From Saccharopolyspora gregorii (GTDB taxonomy: Bacteria; Actinomycetota; Actinomycetes; Mycobacteriales; Pseudonocardiaceae), in contig NZ_CP059556.1 in NCBI RefSeq assembly GCF_024734405.1, forward strand, positions 3,782,001 through 3,846,000: a stretch of 64,000 bases of DNA, read 5' to 3'. The notes beneath the pieces are model-generated. The model ran no database searches, was not told where the DNA came from, and saw only the letters and a list, made by a program, of their open reading frames with translations. Shown here piece after piece: positions 1 to 7,921 of the stretch. Position numbers and translations under genes: made by a program. Within the stretch, counting starts at the first letter, position 1; each line of letters starts with the position of its first letter.

Positions 1-1422
1 TTCGGCGGCGCGCACGCCGAGTTCGGTGGCGCCGACCCATTCCACCAGGTGCCGCCGGTTCACGTACAGCGCGGTGAGCGCTTCGGCGAGCTGCCAGGCC
101 TCCCGGTTCAGCCCACCGTCCACAGCGGACCGGAGCACGGCGGCGAGCGCGCCGCGTTCCGCGTCCATCCAGTCCACCGCGTCCTGCTTGGCGCGGTCCC
201 CGGTGAACGGTTGCCGCTGCCCCGCGAGCAGTTCGGCGTGGTCGGTGATCCGCAGCCGTCCGGCGCCGAGGACGGCGAGGTCGGCGAACGCGGCCCGGTG
301 CAGGCAGTGCCGCACGATGCGCCGCAGCGTCGCGGCGCGGTCCTCGGCGGAGTCGTGCTGTTCGGCGAGGGCGCGGGCGTGCGCGCGCACCAGGTCGTGC
401 ATCCGGTACCGGCCGTCGCCTTCGTCGACGAGGAGGTGCGCGTCGAGCAGTTCGCCCAGTTCCCAGTGCGACCGGTCGGTGCCCGCGGCCGCGGAAACCA
501 GGTCGCGGCCGAATTCGCCGACCGGCAGCAGCGCCAGCCGCCGGTACAGCTCGGCGGCCGCGGCGGGCAGCATCTTGCAGGCCACGTTGAACGGCGAGGT
601 CAGGCGCGCCCCGTCGGCGCGGTTCTCGGCGACCAGTTCGGCGACCCGCAGGCTCGGGTGCTTGCGCAACGCGGCCGCCATGGACCGCAGTATCTCGGGG
701 AATCCGCCGCACAGCCGGGCGAGTTCGCGCATCGCCGCCGGTTCCTGCTCGGCACGGCGCGTCCCGCACAGCGCCTGCATCAGCGCACTGCCCGCCTCGT
801 CGCCGAGCGGTTCGATCTCGACGACGGAGGTTTCGTCGAGCAGCAGTTCGCTGAGCCGCCGGTTGCTGGTGACCAGCACGGAGCTGCCGGGCGCGTTCGG
901 CACGAACGGTTCGACCTCGGCGGGTTCGGCGACGTCGTCGAGCAGCACCAGCAGCGGTTTCCCGCTGGTCCAGGTCTGGTAGAGCTCGGTGCGCCCGGCG
1001 AGCGTCGCGGGCATCGCCTTGTCCTGCACGCCGAGCCGCCGCAGGCAGTCGCCGAGCGCGTCGCTGATCGCCGCCCCGTCCGCGCCGCGCAGCGACCCGA
1101 AGTCCACGAACAGCTCGCCGCCCGGGTACGCGTCGACCTCGCCCGCGACGTGCCGGGCGGTGGCGGACTTGCCGACGCCGGGCAGCCCGGTGAGCATCAC
1201 GATCTTCGAACCGCGGGTGCCGTCGCTGTGCGCGAGGTGTTCGCGCAGCCGCGCGCGTTCCCGCTCCCGGTTCACGAAGTCGCCGGTCAGCGGCCGGATC
1301 TCGTGCGGGGTGCGCGCCGGGCCGGTGCCGAAGTAGTTGTCGCCGTAGCGCGCGCCCGCCTGCACCACGGGCCCGCCGACCGTGCCCGATGCGGAATTCG
1401 CGATCTCCGGCCCGTCGCTCAT
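1..1422 (-). CDS. STAND NTPase with NB-ARC domain, truncated by the window edge
   Basis: The minus strand is open from an ATG at 1422 to base 1 with no stop, so the C-terminus lies outside the window. The translation opens with a short segment containing GPVVQAG, followed by DFVNRERE and then an intact P-loop (TGLPGVGKSAT). A Walker B (LLVLLDDV), an LVTSNRR sensor-like stretch and RMHDLVRAHA, typical of AfsR-type NB-ARC modules, follow. The part beyond about residue 350 looks helical and is probably the start of a TPR-like region. Family knowledge: such proteins are signal-transduction ATPases that oligomerise on nucleotide exchange. No DNA-binding or effector domain is visible in this portion, so the output is unknown. 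It shares its N-terminal motif with the NB-ARC genes at 26961 and 52120. Confidence 0.85.
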   Translation of the reverse strand, partial: MSDGPEIANSASGTVGGPVVQAGARYGDNYFGTGPARTPHEIRPLTGDFVNRERERARLREHLAHSDGTRGSKIVMLTGLPGVGKSATARHVAGEVDAYPGGELFVDFGSLRGADGAAISDALGDCLRRLGVQDKAMPATLAGRTELYQTWTSGKPLLVLLDDVAEPAEVEPFVPNAPGSSVLVTSNRRLSELLLDETSVVEIEPLGDEAGSALMQALCGTRRAEQEPAAMRELARLCGGFPEILRSMAAALRKHPSLRVAELVAENRADGARLTSPFNVACKMLPAAAAELYRRLALLPVGEFGRDLVSAAAGTDRSHWELGELLDAHLLVDEGDGRYRMHDLVRAHARALAEQHDSAEDRAATLRRIVRHCLHRAAFADLAVLGAGRLRITDHAELLAGQRQPFTGDRAKQDAVDWMDAERGALAAVLRSAVDGGLNREAWQLAEALTALYVNRRHLVEWVGATELGVRAAE

Positions 1423-1542
1423 GCGCCATCCTCATCACCCGGCGGTAGTCGGCACCCCACCGTACGCGACCGCCTGGCGCCCGAGGTCGAACTCGGCCGG
1501 AGCGACGGGCCGGAGTTCGCGCCCGCCCGGGTTCCGCGCCGG

Positions 1543-3090
1543 TCAGGCGAGGGGGACGTCGAGGGTGGCGGGGGTGGTGAGCGTGGTGGGCGGGCCCGGG
1601 GGTTCGGTGGCGTAGCGGGGGTCGACGGTGTCGACGACGAGGGCGAGGCGGTGGCCGGCGGGGACGTGCCACAGCGCGGGTTCCAAGGTGAGGTCGACCG
1701 CGCGGGGTTCGCCGATCGTGCTGCGGCGCAACGTGATCGGCTTGTGGGTGATGAGCTTGCCGCCGCCCGCCGGGTCCACGTCGTAGAGGTAGCCGACCAG
1801 CGAGGTCGTCTCCGCGCGGGGGACGACGGTGGCGTGCAGCGCCGCCGCGCCCGCGACGGTGACGCCGGTCGGGTAGGGCTCGGTCTGCCACACGCCCGCC
1901 GCCGCGCGGTCGAGCAGCCCGACCGGGGCGAGCGGCGGGATGCCGGTGAACTGCTGGAGCAGCCCGTTGACGAAGATCGTGCCGCTGTCGGCGGCAGTCG
2001 GGACGCCGGTGCGGACCTCGCGCCGCCACGCCGGTTGCGGCCGGTCGGACAGCAGCCCGGAGGCCGTGAGGTGCCGGGTGTCGACGGTGCCGGTGACCGA
2101 CTCCCAGTCGGGGTGGTCGCGCCACGTGCCGCCGCTGATCGGCGCGAGCCGCACCGGGTTCTCGGTGTCGACGCCGTTGTCCGCGCCGCGCAGGTGGTGG
2201 TCGAACCAGCGGCGGGCGGCGTCCCACACGTCGTTGGGGAGCCCGGCGGCGCCGAACAGGTCGGGGGTGGCGTGGTCGCCCGGGGACAGCAGCAGGTGCT
2301 TGGGGCCGGTGAGCCGCCGGTAGAGGTCGGTGATCTGCCCCGGCTGGAACAGCGAGTCCTCCCACGCGTTCGCCAGCAGCACCGCGGTGCCGTTCGCGTT
2401 GAGCCGGTCGACCTCGCGCAGCGGGGACCGGTCGTCGCCGAGGTGCAGCACGTCCTCGACGCGGTCCTCCCGGTAGGCGCGTTCCAGTTCCCGCAGCTCC
2501 GGGCCGAACCGGCCGGTGACGTGCCCGACGGCGAGCAGCGCTTCGGCCGCCTGGGTGCTGACGGTCTCGTTCGGGTAGAGGGAGGCGAGCAGGTCGCTCC
2601 AGCCGCTCATCGCCGCCACCGCCCGCACCCGCGGGTCCGCGGCCGCGGTGAGCACGCTGATCCCCGCGCCGTAGGAGATGCCGCCCATCCCGATCCGCCC
2701 GGGATCGGCGCCGGTGTTCGCCAACGCCCAGTCGATGACCGCGGAGGCGTCCCCGACGTCGGCCGGGCCACCGACGTCGACGGCTCCGCCGGAGGCGTAG
2801 AAGCCGCGGGCGGTGTAGGTGACCACCACGTACCCGGAGTCGTAGGCCATGCCTGCGGCGGCACCGACGTACTCGATGTTCGGCGTCGCCCAGCTGGCGG
2901 GCATCACCAGCAGCGGGAACGGGCCGTCGCCGCGCCCGGTCGGTTCGATCACCTTCGCGTCCAGCGGGACGCCGTCGGCACCGGGCACGGTCCGGTGCGT
3001 GATCGCCACCCCGGGGGCCGCGGCGGCCACCGGAGGGGCGAGCAGCGCGGCGGCCAGCACGCTGGTCGCCAGGACGAGCAGACGTCGCAC
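1543..3090 (-). CDS. Secreted CocE/NonD family alpha/beta hydrolase
   Basis: GTG at 3090 is chosen because GAGGAG lies six bases upstream and it opens directly onto a Sec signal peptide (VRRLLVLATS then an Ala/Leu-rich core ending near AAAAPG). The mature part has an alpha/beta hydrolase fold of the X-Pro dipeptidyl-peptidase S15/CocE type. The nucleophile motif is GGISYGAG, DSLFQPGQ probably carries the acid and GDHATPD the catalytic His. The C-terminal third (THKPITLRRSTIG and PAGHRLALVVDTVDPRY) matches the jelly-roll domain of CocE/NonD proteins. About 515 residues, normal for the family. The substrate (peptide, ester or acylated drug) cannot be told. An in-frame start at 3150 would add 20 residues before the signal peptide and is unlikely. 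Confidence 0.88.
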   Translation of the reverse strand: MRRLLVLATSVLAAALLAPPVAAAAPGVAITHRTVPGADGVPLDAKVIEPTGRGDGPFPLLVMPASWATPNIEYVGAAAGMAYDSGYVVVTYTARGFYASGGAVDVGGPADVGDASAVIDWALANTGADPGRIGMGGISYGAGISVLTAAADPRVRAVAAMSGWSDLLASLYPNETVSTQAAEALLAVGHVTGRFGPELRELERAYREDRVEDVLHLGDDRSPLREVDRLNANGTAVLLANAWEDSLFQPGQITDLYRRLTGPKHLLLSPGDHATPDLFGAAGLPNDVWDAARRWFDHHLRGADNGVDTENPVRLAPISGGTWRDHPDWESVTGTVDTRHLTASGLLSDRPQPAWRREVRTGVPTAADSGTIFVNGLLQQFTGIPPLAPVGLLDRAAAGVWQTEPYPTGVTVAGAAALHATVVPRAETTSLVGYLYDVDPAGGGKLITHKPITLRRSTIGEPRAVDLTLEPALWHVPAGHRLALVVDTVDPRYATEPPGPPTTLTTPATLDVPLA

Positions 3091-3213
3091 GGTGGGCTCC
3101 TCTCGGGTGATCCGCGGCACAGCGCACCAGTGAACCGCACCGCGAGGCACCGATTCGGTTCAGCTCGGCGAATCCGCGCCCAACCGAGATCGAGCGCGGT
3201 CGCCGGTCCCGGA

Positions 3214-3243
3214 ACCCCGGGGCGGTCGGCACCGCCCCGGGGT
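3214..3243 (-). terminator. Strong GC hairpin after the DUF6801 gene
   Basis: A perfect 13-bp stem (3214-3226 with 3231-3243) closes on a four-base loop just past the stop at 3251. It has no U-tract, as is usual for actinomycete terminators. Confidence 0.6.
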
Positions 3244-3250
3244 CTGCGGG

Positions 3251-3892
3251 TCAGCTGCGGTGGGCCACCGCGGCCTCGGTGACCGCGACGGTGCCGAGCA
3301 CCAGGTCCTGCCCGGGGTCGACGGTGCAGGTCAGGTCGAACGTGCCGAGCAGGGTGCCGGAACCGTCCGCCTTCTTCGGGGTGAGCTTCGCGGTGAAGGA
3401 GTCCGCGACCGACACGGTCGCCGCTCCGGCCGCCACGGGCGTCACCGCGGGCACCGGGCCGGCGGCGGTGACCACCAGCGGTCCCGAGTCGGGGATGGGC
3501 GTGCTGGGCACCGGCAGGTCCTGGATCACCACATCCTGCGCGGCGCCCGCCCCGTCGGTGACCACGGCGGTCACCGTGGCGGATCCTTCGACGGTCGCCG
3601 CGCCGACCAGGTCGAACCCGTTCACGGTGTCCTCCGGGACGGTCACCGCCGCGCTGAAGTCGGTGGCTTCGATGGGTTGGCCGGCGACCGCGGAGTCGGG
3701 CAGGGTCACCGCGATGTCGGTGCTGACCGGCCCCTTGCCGATCAGCGGGAAGTCGCAGGTGTAGCCGAGGGTGGTGGTCACCGGCTCCGCCGCGGCGGTT
3801 CCGGTCCCGATCGCGGTGGCGGCCAGCGCCACCCCGGCGGCCAGGGCCGCCCCGCGTCGTGCGGTTCGAGAGCGTTCGGCGTTCAGGTGCAC
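3251..3892 (-). CDS. Secreted DUF6801 family protein
   Basis: GTG at 3892 has GGAGG five bases upstream and leads into an Arg-rich n-region and Ala-rich signal sequence (ARRGAALAAGVALAATAIG). The mature protein starts near AAAEPVTTTLGYTCDFPLIGKG. A Cys-containing YTCDFP near the N-terminus and DLTCTVDPGQ near the C-terminus could form a disulfide. The sequence is Thr/Val/Pro-rich and probably all-beta. These features match DUF6801 exported proteins of actinobacteria, whose function is unknown. About 213 residues. No membrane anchor or LPXTG sorting signal is visible, so it is probably released or loosely wall-associated. A strong hairpin terminator follows, so it is likely monocistronic. Confidence 0.75.
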   Translation of the reverse strand: MHLNAERSRTARRGAALAAGVALAATAIGTGTAAAEPVTTTLGYTCDFPLIGKGPVSTDIAVTLPDSAVAGQPIEATDFSAAVTVPEDTVNGFDLVGAATVEGSATVTAVVTDGAGAAQDVVIQDLPVPSTPIPDSGPLVVTAAGPVPAVTPVAAGAATVSVADSFTAKLTPKKADGSGTLLGTFDLTCTVDPGQDLVLGTVAVTEAAVAHRS

Positions 3893-4382
3893 AGTTCCTC
3901 CAGTCTGCGCGCGGCATCGGCGCCCGAGCTGCGGACACCGCCCGGCGTTCATTTCGGACCACTAGAGAACTTCCAGCCGCCGCGCGAACGCACGAGTTCG
4001 CGCGGGACATTCCGACTGAGATGAGAAGTGCGATGCCTGGCGGGAATTTCAATTGCCACCGGACGATTCGGACGCTACCGAGGGGAATCCCCCGGCACAA
4101 CGTTCCGCGTGGAAAATCCGCTGCCCGCACCGAAATTCCGGCGCACGTTGTCACCGAGCTCATCACCACCGGCGCGGCGGTGCGCACAATGGATCGATCA
4201 CGAACCCTCCGCCGCACCGCACGACGGCCCTCGCCGCGTTCGGATCGTGACTGTCGCGCGGACCGTCCGGCATGACACCCTCAGCGGCAACCCTGCCGGA
4301 CGCGGGAGAAAGCCAGGTTGGCAAGATACGGAGTCCGGGTGACGACTGCGGCTCGCACCGGAGCACGACAGGAAGGAACCAG
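3893..4382. other. 490-bp intergenic region with a 10-bp hairpin
   Basis: No convincing gene is seen between the divergent starts at 3892 and 4383. Open frames here lack ribosome binding sites and actinomycete codon bias. One perfect inverted repeat stands out: arms 3980-3989 and 3996-4005 with a six-base loop, about 90-115 bases upstream of the DUF6801 start. It could be an operator or a transcript structure. Base composition falls around 4030-4150, consistent with promoter DNA. Confidence 0.5.
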
Positions 4383-4907
4383 GTGAACGCCGACACCGCA
4401 CAGGTCGACGACCTGCGACTCATCGCCCTGCCCACCGCGATGAACTGCACTGACATCTTCGTGCGCTTCACCCTCAGCGAGTGGTCGCTGCGGCCGCTCG
4501 CGGACGAGGCCGCGCAGACCACCCTCAGCATGGTGGACGCCGCGGTGCAGGCATCCGACCCGAAATCTCCGGGATTCCTCACGATCAGGTTGCGATTGCG
4601 CGGCGATTGCCTGGTCATCGAAGTAGAGGACGAGACCCGCGGCCCCGCTCCCGCCACGTTGCAGGAATTGGAGGGGAAGCGCACCGGCGTGGAACCGCTG
4701 CGCGGAGTCGGGAACCGCCGCTGGTGCGAACTCGCGCTGCCGCCGGGGATGAACGCCTCGGCCGTTCCGCTGCCGCGCCGCGAGAAGCGCCGCTCCCCCG
4801 CCGCCGAGGCGCTGGGCGACGAGCCGGAAGAGCTGGACCCGCAGGTGATGCAGCGACTGCTGTCCGGGTTGAACAACGCGGGCGGCGGGCACCGCAGGCC
4901 GGAGTGA
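4383..4907 (+). CDS. Anti-sigma-factor-like protein with degenerate HATPase fold
   Basis: GTG at 4383 follows GGAAGGAA by a few bases. The 174-residue product reads as a small GHKL/HATPase-like domain: LPTAMNCTDIFVRFTLSEWSL resembles the first strand and helix of RsbW/SpoIIAB-type serine kinases. It continues with AQTTLSMVDAAVQA, an LTIRLRLRGDCLVIEVEDETRGP strand pair and GNRRWCELALPP. The usual N-box Asn and the DxGxG loop are not clear, only VEDETRGP in its place, so kinase activity may be lost. The C-terminal 40 residues are charged and probably disordered. Families of this kind bind sigma factors or anti-anti-sigma proteins, but no partner gene is adjacent. The assignment is moderate because the domain is divergent. 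Confidence 0.55.
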   Translation: MNADTAQVDDLRLIALPTAMNCTDIFVRFTLSEWSLRPLADEAAQTTLSMVDAAVQASDPKSPGFLTIRLRLRGDCLVIEVEDETRGPAPATLQELEGKRTGVEPLRGVGNRRWCELALPPGMNASAVPLPRREKRRSPAAEALGDEPEELDPQVMQRLLSGLNNAGGGHRRPE

Positions 4908-5039
4908 GCGGAACTCCCGGACGCGGAACGGGGCGGTCTCCGCGCCTGGGAGGAACTTCGCCCCGGTGATCCCCTCGCGTCGTTCGCGCGAGGACGGCGC
5001 AGCGCCCGAGCCGCGCGGAGCGGTCCGTATCATGGGCGT

Positions 5040-5684
5040 GTGCCGGAAGGAGCGACCGAGGTCCGCTACGACGAGGTGTTCGTCGCCGCGGTCGGTGTGC
5101 TCAACACCCGCTGGGCGCTGCACGTCGTGCACGCGCTGAGCGCGGGCCCGCTGGGCTTCAACGAGCTGCGCAGGCAGGTTCCCGGCCCCGGCCCCAGCAC
5201 CCTCAAGCAGCGGCTCTCGGAACTCGCCGACGCGGGACTGGTGCGCCGCGAGGTCCTGGACGGATCTCCGCCGCGCACCCGCTATTCGCTGACCGGACGC
5301 GGCGCGGGCCTGCGGCCGATGTTCGCGGAGATGACGGCGTGGGCGACGCGGAACGGGTTGCGCCCCACCGAACCCGGCGAGGTCTCCGGCGGCGTTCTGG
5401 GGCTGTTCCAGGAGAAGTGGGCCATCCACGTCGTGTGCGTGCTGCTGACCGGGCCGCGCGGTTTCAACGAGCTGGCGCGCGAGGTCGGGATCAGCCAGGT
5501 CACGTTGTCGCAGCGGCTCAGCGAGCTGGAGCGGCGCGGGCTGGTCGACCACGACCGCGGCGGGCGGCCCGCGACCTACTCGCTGAGCCGGGCGGGCCTG
5601 GACTTCCGCGTGGTCGCCGAGCCGCTGGTCGCGTGGGCGCACGCGCTGCACGCGCACCAGGAGCGGCCGGCCGCGCACGGCTGA
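5040..5684 (+). CDS. Tandem HxlR-type winged-helix regulator
   Basis: The GTG-initiated 214-residue protein contains two successive HxlR/DUF24 winged-helix domains. Domain 1 (about 12-97) has NTRWALHVVHALSAGPLGFNELRRQV, then LKQRLSELADAGLVRR and a wing ending in TRYSLTGRG. Domain 2 (about 113-205) repeats the pattern with EKWAIHVVCVLLTGPRGFNELAREV, LSQRLSELERRGLVDH and ATYSLSRAG. Typical HxlR proteins have one such domain (about 110-130 residues) and work as homodimers, so this looks like a covalent dimer. Neither half shows the redox Cys of HxlR/YodB near its N-terminus. The ribosome binding site is weak. It converges tightly with the tandem XRE gene at 5691. Confidence 0.82.
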   Translation: MPEGATEVRYDEVFVAAVGVLNTRWALHVVHALSAGPLGFNELRRQVPGPGPSTLKQRLSELADAGLVRREVLDGSPPRTRYSLTGRGAGLRPMFAEMTAWATRNGLRPTEPGEVSGGVLGLFQEKWAIHVVCVLLTGPRGFNELAREVGISQVTLSQRLSELERRGLVDHDRGGRPATYSLSRAGLDFRVVAEPLVAWAHALHAHQERPAAHG

Positions 5685-5690
5685 CCGCTT

Positions 5691-6290
5691 TCAGCTCTCG
5701 GCGGCGGTGCGGGGCCCGGTCCGCGGAGTGCGCCGGACCTGTTCGGGCACCACGACCTCGTCGCACCCGTTGAGGTAGTCCGGCGTGGTGCCCAGCAGCG
5801 CGGCGAGCCCATCCACGATCTCGGCGCGCGGGTTCGTGTTCCGGCCGCAGGCGAGCTGCTGCAGGTACTGCGTGGAGACCTTGACCTGCCGGGAGCGGTG
5901 CAGCTGGTCGGCCAGCGCCGCCAGCGAGCACCCGCGCTGCCGGTACAGGTCGCGGAACCGCTTGCCGAGGAACTGCCCGTCGCGGCCCGTGATGTAGGCC
6001 ACGGAGGTCTTGAGGAGCCCGGCGAGTTCGGCGGCGTACGGCGGTAGCGGTGAATCGGGCGCCCGGCCCAATCTCGCGATCCTGTCCCTGGACACCACGA
6101 CTCCCCGCTTGCGCAGGTCACGGGCCAATTCCGGGTAACCGTAGCCGCGCTGCTCGCAGAGCAACCGGAAACGCCGCGCGCTGACGCGCCGACCACCCGA
6201 CACGACGAACACCCCCAGGAAGCGCAGGGGTTCGAGCACCCCTGGCGTCCCACTGTAAGCGCTGATCCCCTTGTATTCGGCGGGCGCCAC
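5691..6290 (-). CDS. Duplicated XRE/EspR-like helix-turn-helix regulator
   Basis: The protein carries two related helix-turn-helix units. The first (about 37-102) reads ARRFRLLCEQRGYGYPELARDL and ends SVAYITGRDG. The second (about 108-175) reads LGKRFRDLYRQRGCSLAALADQL, then VSTQYLQQLACGRNTNPRAEIVDGLAALLGTTPDYLNG. The second closely follows the pattern of single-HTH actinobacterial regulators related to EspR (S..YisqLr.G...nP, aLA..f.v.p.Yf). The start is uncertain: GTG at 6290 gives 199 residues but has no ribosome binding site, and in-frame GTGs at 6212 and 6203 are alternatives just before the first HTH. No ligand domain is present, so regulation is probably through oligomerisation. DNA targets are unknown. 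Confidence 0.72.
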   Translation of the reverse strand: MAPAEYKGISAYSGTPGVLEPLRFLGVFVVSGGRRVSARRFRLLCEQRGYGYPELARDLRKRGVVVSRDRIARLGRAPDSPLPPYAAELAGLLKTSVAYITGRDGQFLGKRFRDLYRQRGCSLAALADQLHRSRQVKVSTQYLQQLACGRNTNPRAEIVDGLAALLGTTPDYLNGCDEVVVPEQVRRTPRTGPRTAAES

Positions 6291-6876
6291 AATTTAGGCT
6301 GCTCACCAGCAGGAATCAACTCAGCCCCGAACTCCTCATCGGGAGGGCCGCGGCTGGGCCTTCGGTGCGTCCGGCTCGGTCCGGTGCGCCGCGTTCCTGC
6401 CACCCGAGCCAGGGGGTCAGGGAGCGCCGCGCACGCGGTGCCGCGCCGGATGCGTTGTTCTGGGGGTGCATCGCATCCGGCGCGCAAGACCTCCGCGCCG
6501 AGCCCACCGCACACCGACCGGACGCGGATTCCGGCCGCCCGGCGCGCAATTTCCCCTTCCGCGCGAGGAATCGTCGCGATGGCGCGCGAACCGGGGACCC
6601 GAACCGCGGACGCCCGCCCGTTCTCCTGCTTCCGCGGGCGTTTTAACACGAAGTCCGGAACCGCTGATCCACGACCCCGTGCAACGAGCCGCGGGCCGTG
6701 CGGCACGATGCGGAAGAACCATCCGGAACTGCGCCGCACACCGCGAAGCGCTCACCCTTTCGGCCGATTGCCGCTGGTCCGGTGGTTCGAGATCCTATCG
6801 GGCTAGCCATGATCGGCGGCCCTGCACCGCGTCAGCAGGAATCAGTGCGACATTTCCGGTAGAGGAGATCCGCGGC
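6291..6876. other. 586-bp region without a clear gene; one hairpin followed by T-run
   Basis: Open frames here lack ribosome binding sites and look like shadows. An 8-bp stem (6610-6617 with 6634-6641, 16-base loop) is followed directly by TTTT on the plus strand and resembles an intrinsic terminator. No plus-strand gene clearly feeds into it. The stretch upstream of 6877 probably carries the promoter of the DUF4011 remnant. Confidence 0.4.
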
Positions 6877-7586
6877 ATGCCCGCCGACCAGCACGAACAG
6901 CGCCTCGACCTCGTGCGCGCAGCAGCAGAGCAATGGGCGAAGAACCTCATCGAGTTCGGCCCGCAGAACACGTTGCTGCACTTCAAGAACACGAAGACCA
7001 CGAGTTTGGACCTCGCGAATGCGAATCCCGCATTCATGCGGGATCTATTGCGCGGAAAGGCCGTCAAGCTCAGCGCGCTGTTCGAGGAGTCCGCGCTGCA
7101 CAAGGACGCGTGCACTCGCGCCCGATCGCTGCTGCGCACCATGACGGCGTTCAGCGAGGAACAGGGCATCGACATCGGGAAGGTCGCGCAAGGCCTGGTC
7201 CGGGCCACGCCCCGGCACGGGTCGACGACGCAGGCGACGGCGCGGAGCACTCGGGCACCCCTGCTGCTGCGCTCGCTGCGGATCACCGCGCGCACGGCCG
7301 CGGAGAGCGAGTTCGTGCTGGAGACCGAACGGGACGTGGAGATCAACCCCGTGCTGCTGCACGCGCTCGACCAGGACTACGGCCTCGACCTCGACCTGCC
7401 CGCGTTCACCGCCGCCGTCCAGGAGGTGCTGAGCGCCACCGAGGATCCGCAGGAGCAGGTGGACCGGGTGAGCGCTTGGAGCTGGAGAAGCAGGCCGCCT
7501 TCGACGACGACACCGTGATGATGTGCTGGGCGCCGGTGCGCGCGCTGCTCAACGACCTGGAGGAGCACCTGCCTGCGGTGTCCTGA
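6877..7586 (+). pseudogene. DUF4011 helicase N-terminal remnant with frameshift
   Basis: ATG at 6877 has GAGGAG upstream. The translation matches the N-terminal DUF4011 domain of large actinobacterial superfamily 1 helicases/nucleases: AAEQWAKNLIEFGPQNTLLHFKN, then TTSLDLANANP, KAVKLSALF, DACTRARSLLRTM, EEQGIDIGKVAQGLVRA, RAPLLLRSLRIT, AAESEFVLE and EINPVLLHALDQDYGLDLD. Full-length relatives usually exceed 1000 residues and continue into a helicase core; nothing of the core is present. Near 7470 the frame changes: the first frame ends at 7518 with a low-quality tail, while another frame gives ERLELEKQAAFDDDTVMMCW and a natural-looking end at 7586. I read this as a truncated, frameshifted relic. 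A short functional stand-alone domain remains possible. Confidence 0.65.
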
Positions 7587-7588
7587 CC

Positions 7589-7864
7589 TCACCGGCGGCC
7601 GGGACCGCGGGGCGGCGGGCGCTCGGGGAGTTCGTCGTTGCACCGCAACCACTTCCGCGCGAGCACCCGCACGTCCTCGTCGTCGTCCCAGTCGCCGCCG
7701 GTGTGCACGGTGTCGAGCAGGTGCTCGTCGTCGTGCGAGCCGCGCCGGTCACCGGAGTGCACCGTCATCACGTGCTCCCCGCGCCCCCAGCGGAACGTGT
7801 AGGACCGTCCCGCCGGGGTGCGGGCGAACACCCACGTCATCGGCAGGAACTTCTTCTTCGGCAT
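7589..7864 (-). CDS. Small hypothetical protein, 91 residues
   Basis: ATG at 7864 opens a 91-residue frame, MPKKKFLPMTWVFARTPAGR and onward, with TFRWGRGEHVMTVHSGD, an acidic stretch HTGGDWDDDEDVRVLARKWL and a Pro/Arg-rich tail. I do not recognise a family. The coding pattern is credible: ordered aromatic and charged residues with no low-complexity shadow look before the tail. It converges on the DUF4011 remnant with two bases between stops, and lies 57 bp downstream of the XRE/TPR gene, so it may be co-transcribed with that gene. No signal peptide or membrane segment. Confidence 0.55.
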   Translation of the reverse strand: MPKKKFLPMTWVFARTPAGRSYTFRWGRGEHVMTVHSGDRRGSHDDEHLLDTVHTGGDWDDDEDVRVLARKWLRCNDELPERPPPRGPGRR

Positions 7865-7921
7865 GCCACGACGTTAGGGAGCGGAGTCCGGCGTCCGGGT
7901 AGCTTCCGTACCCTCACCTGA

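Noticed and set aside
49-3282. A 1077-codon plus-strand open frame
   Set aside because: It is antisense to the NB-ARC and CocE-type genes; its translation is Arg/Gly/Ala/Pro-rich low complexity, typical of GC-rich shadow frames.
4163-4876. A 237-codon minus-strand frame over the anti-sigma-like gene
   Set aside because: Ser/Arg-rich shadow without ribosome binding site; the plus-strand frame has a good site and a plausible fold.
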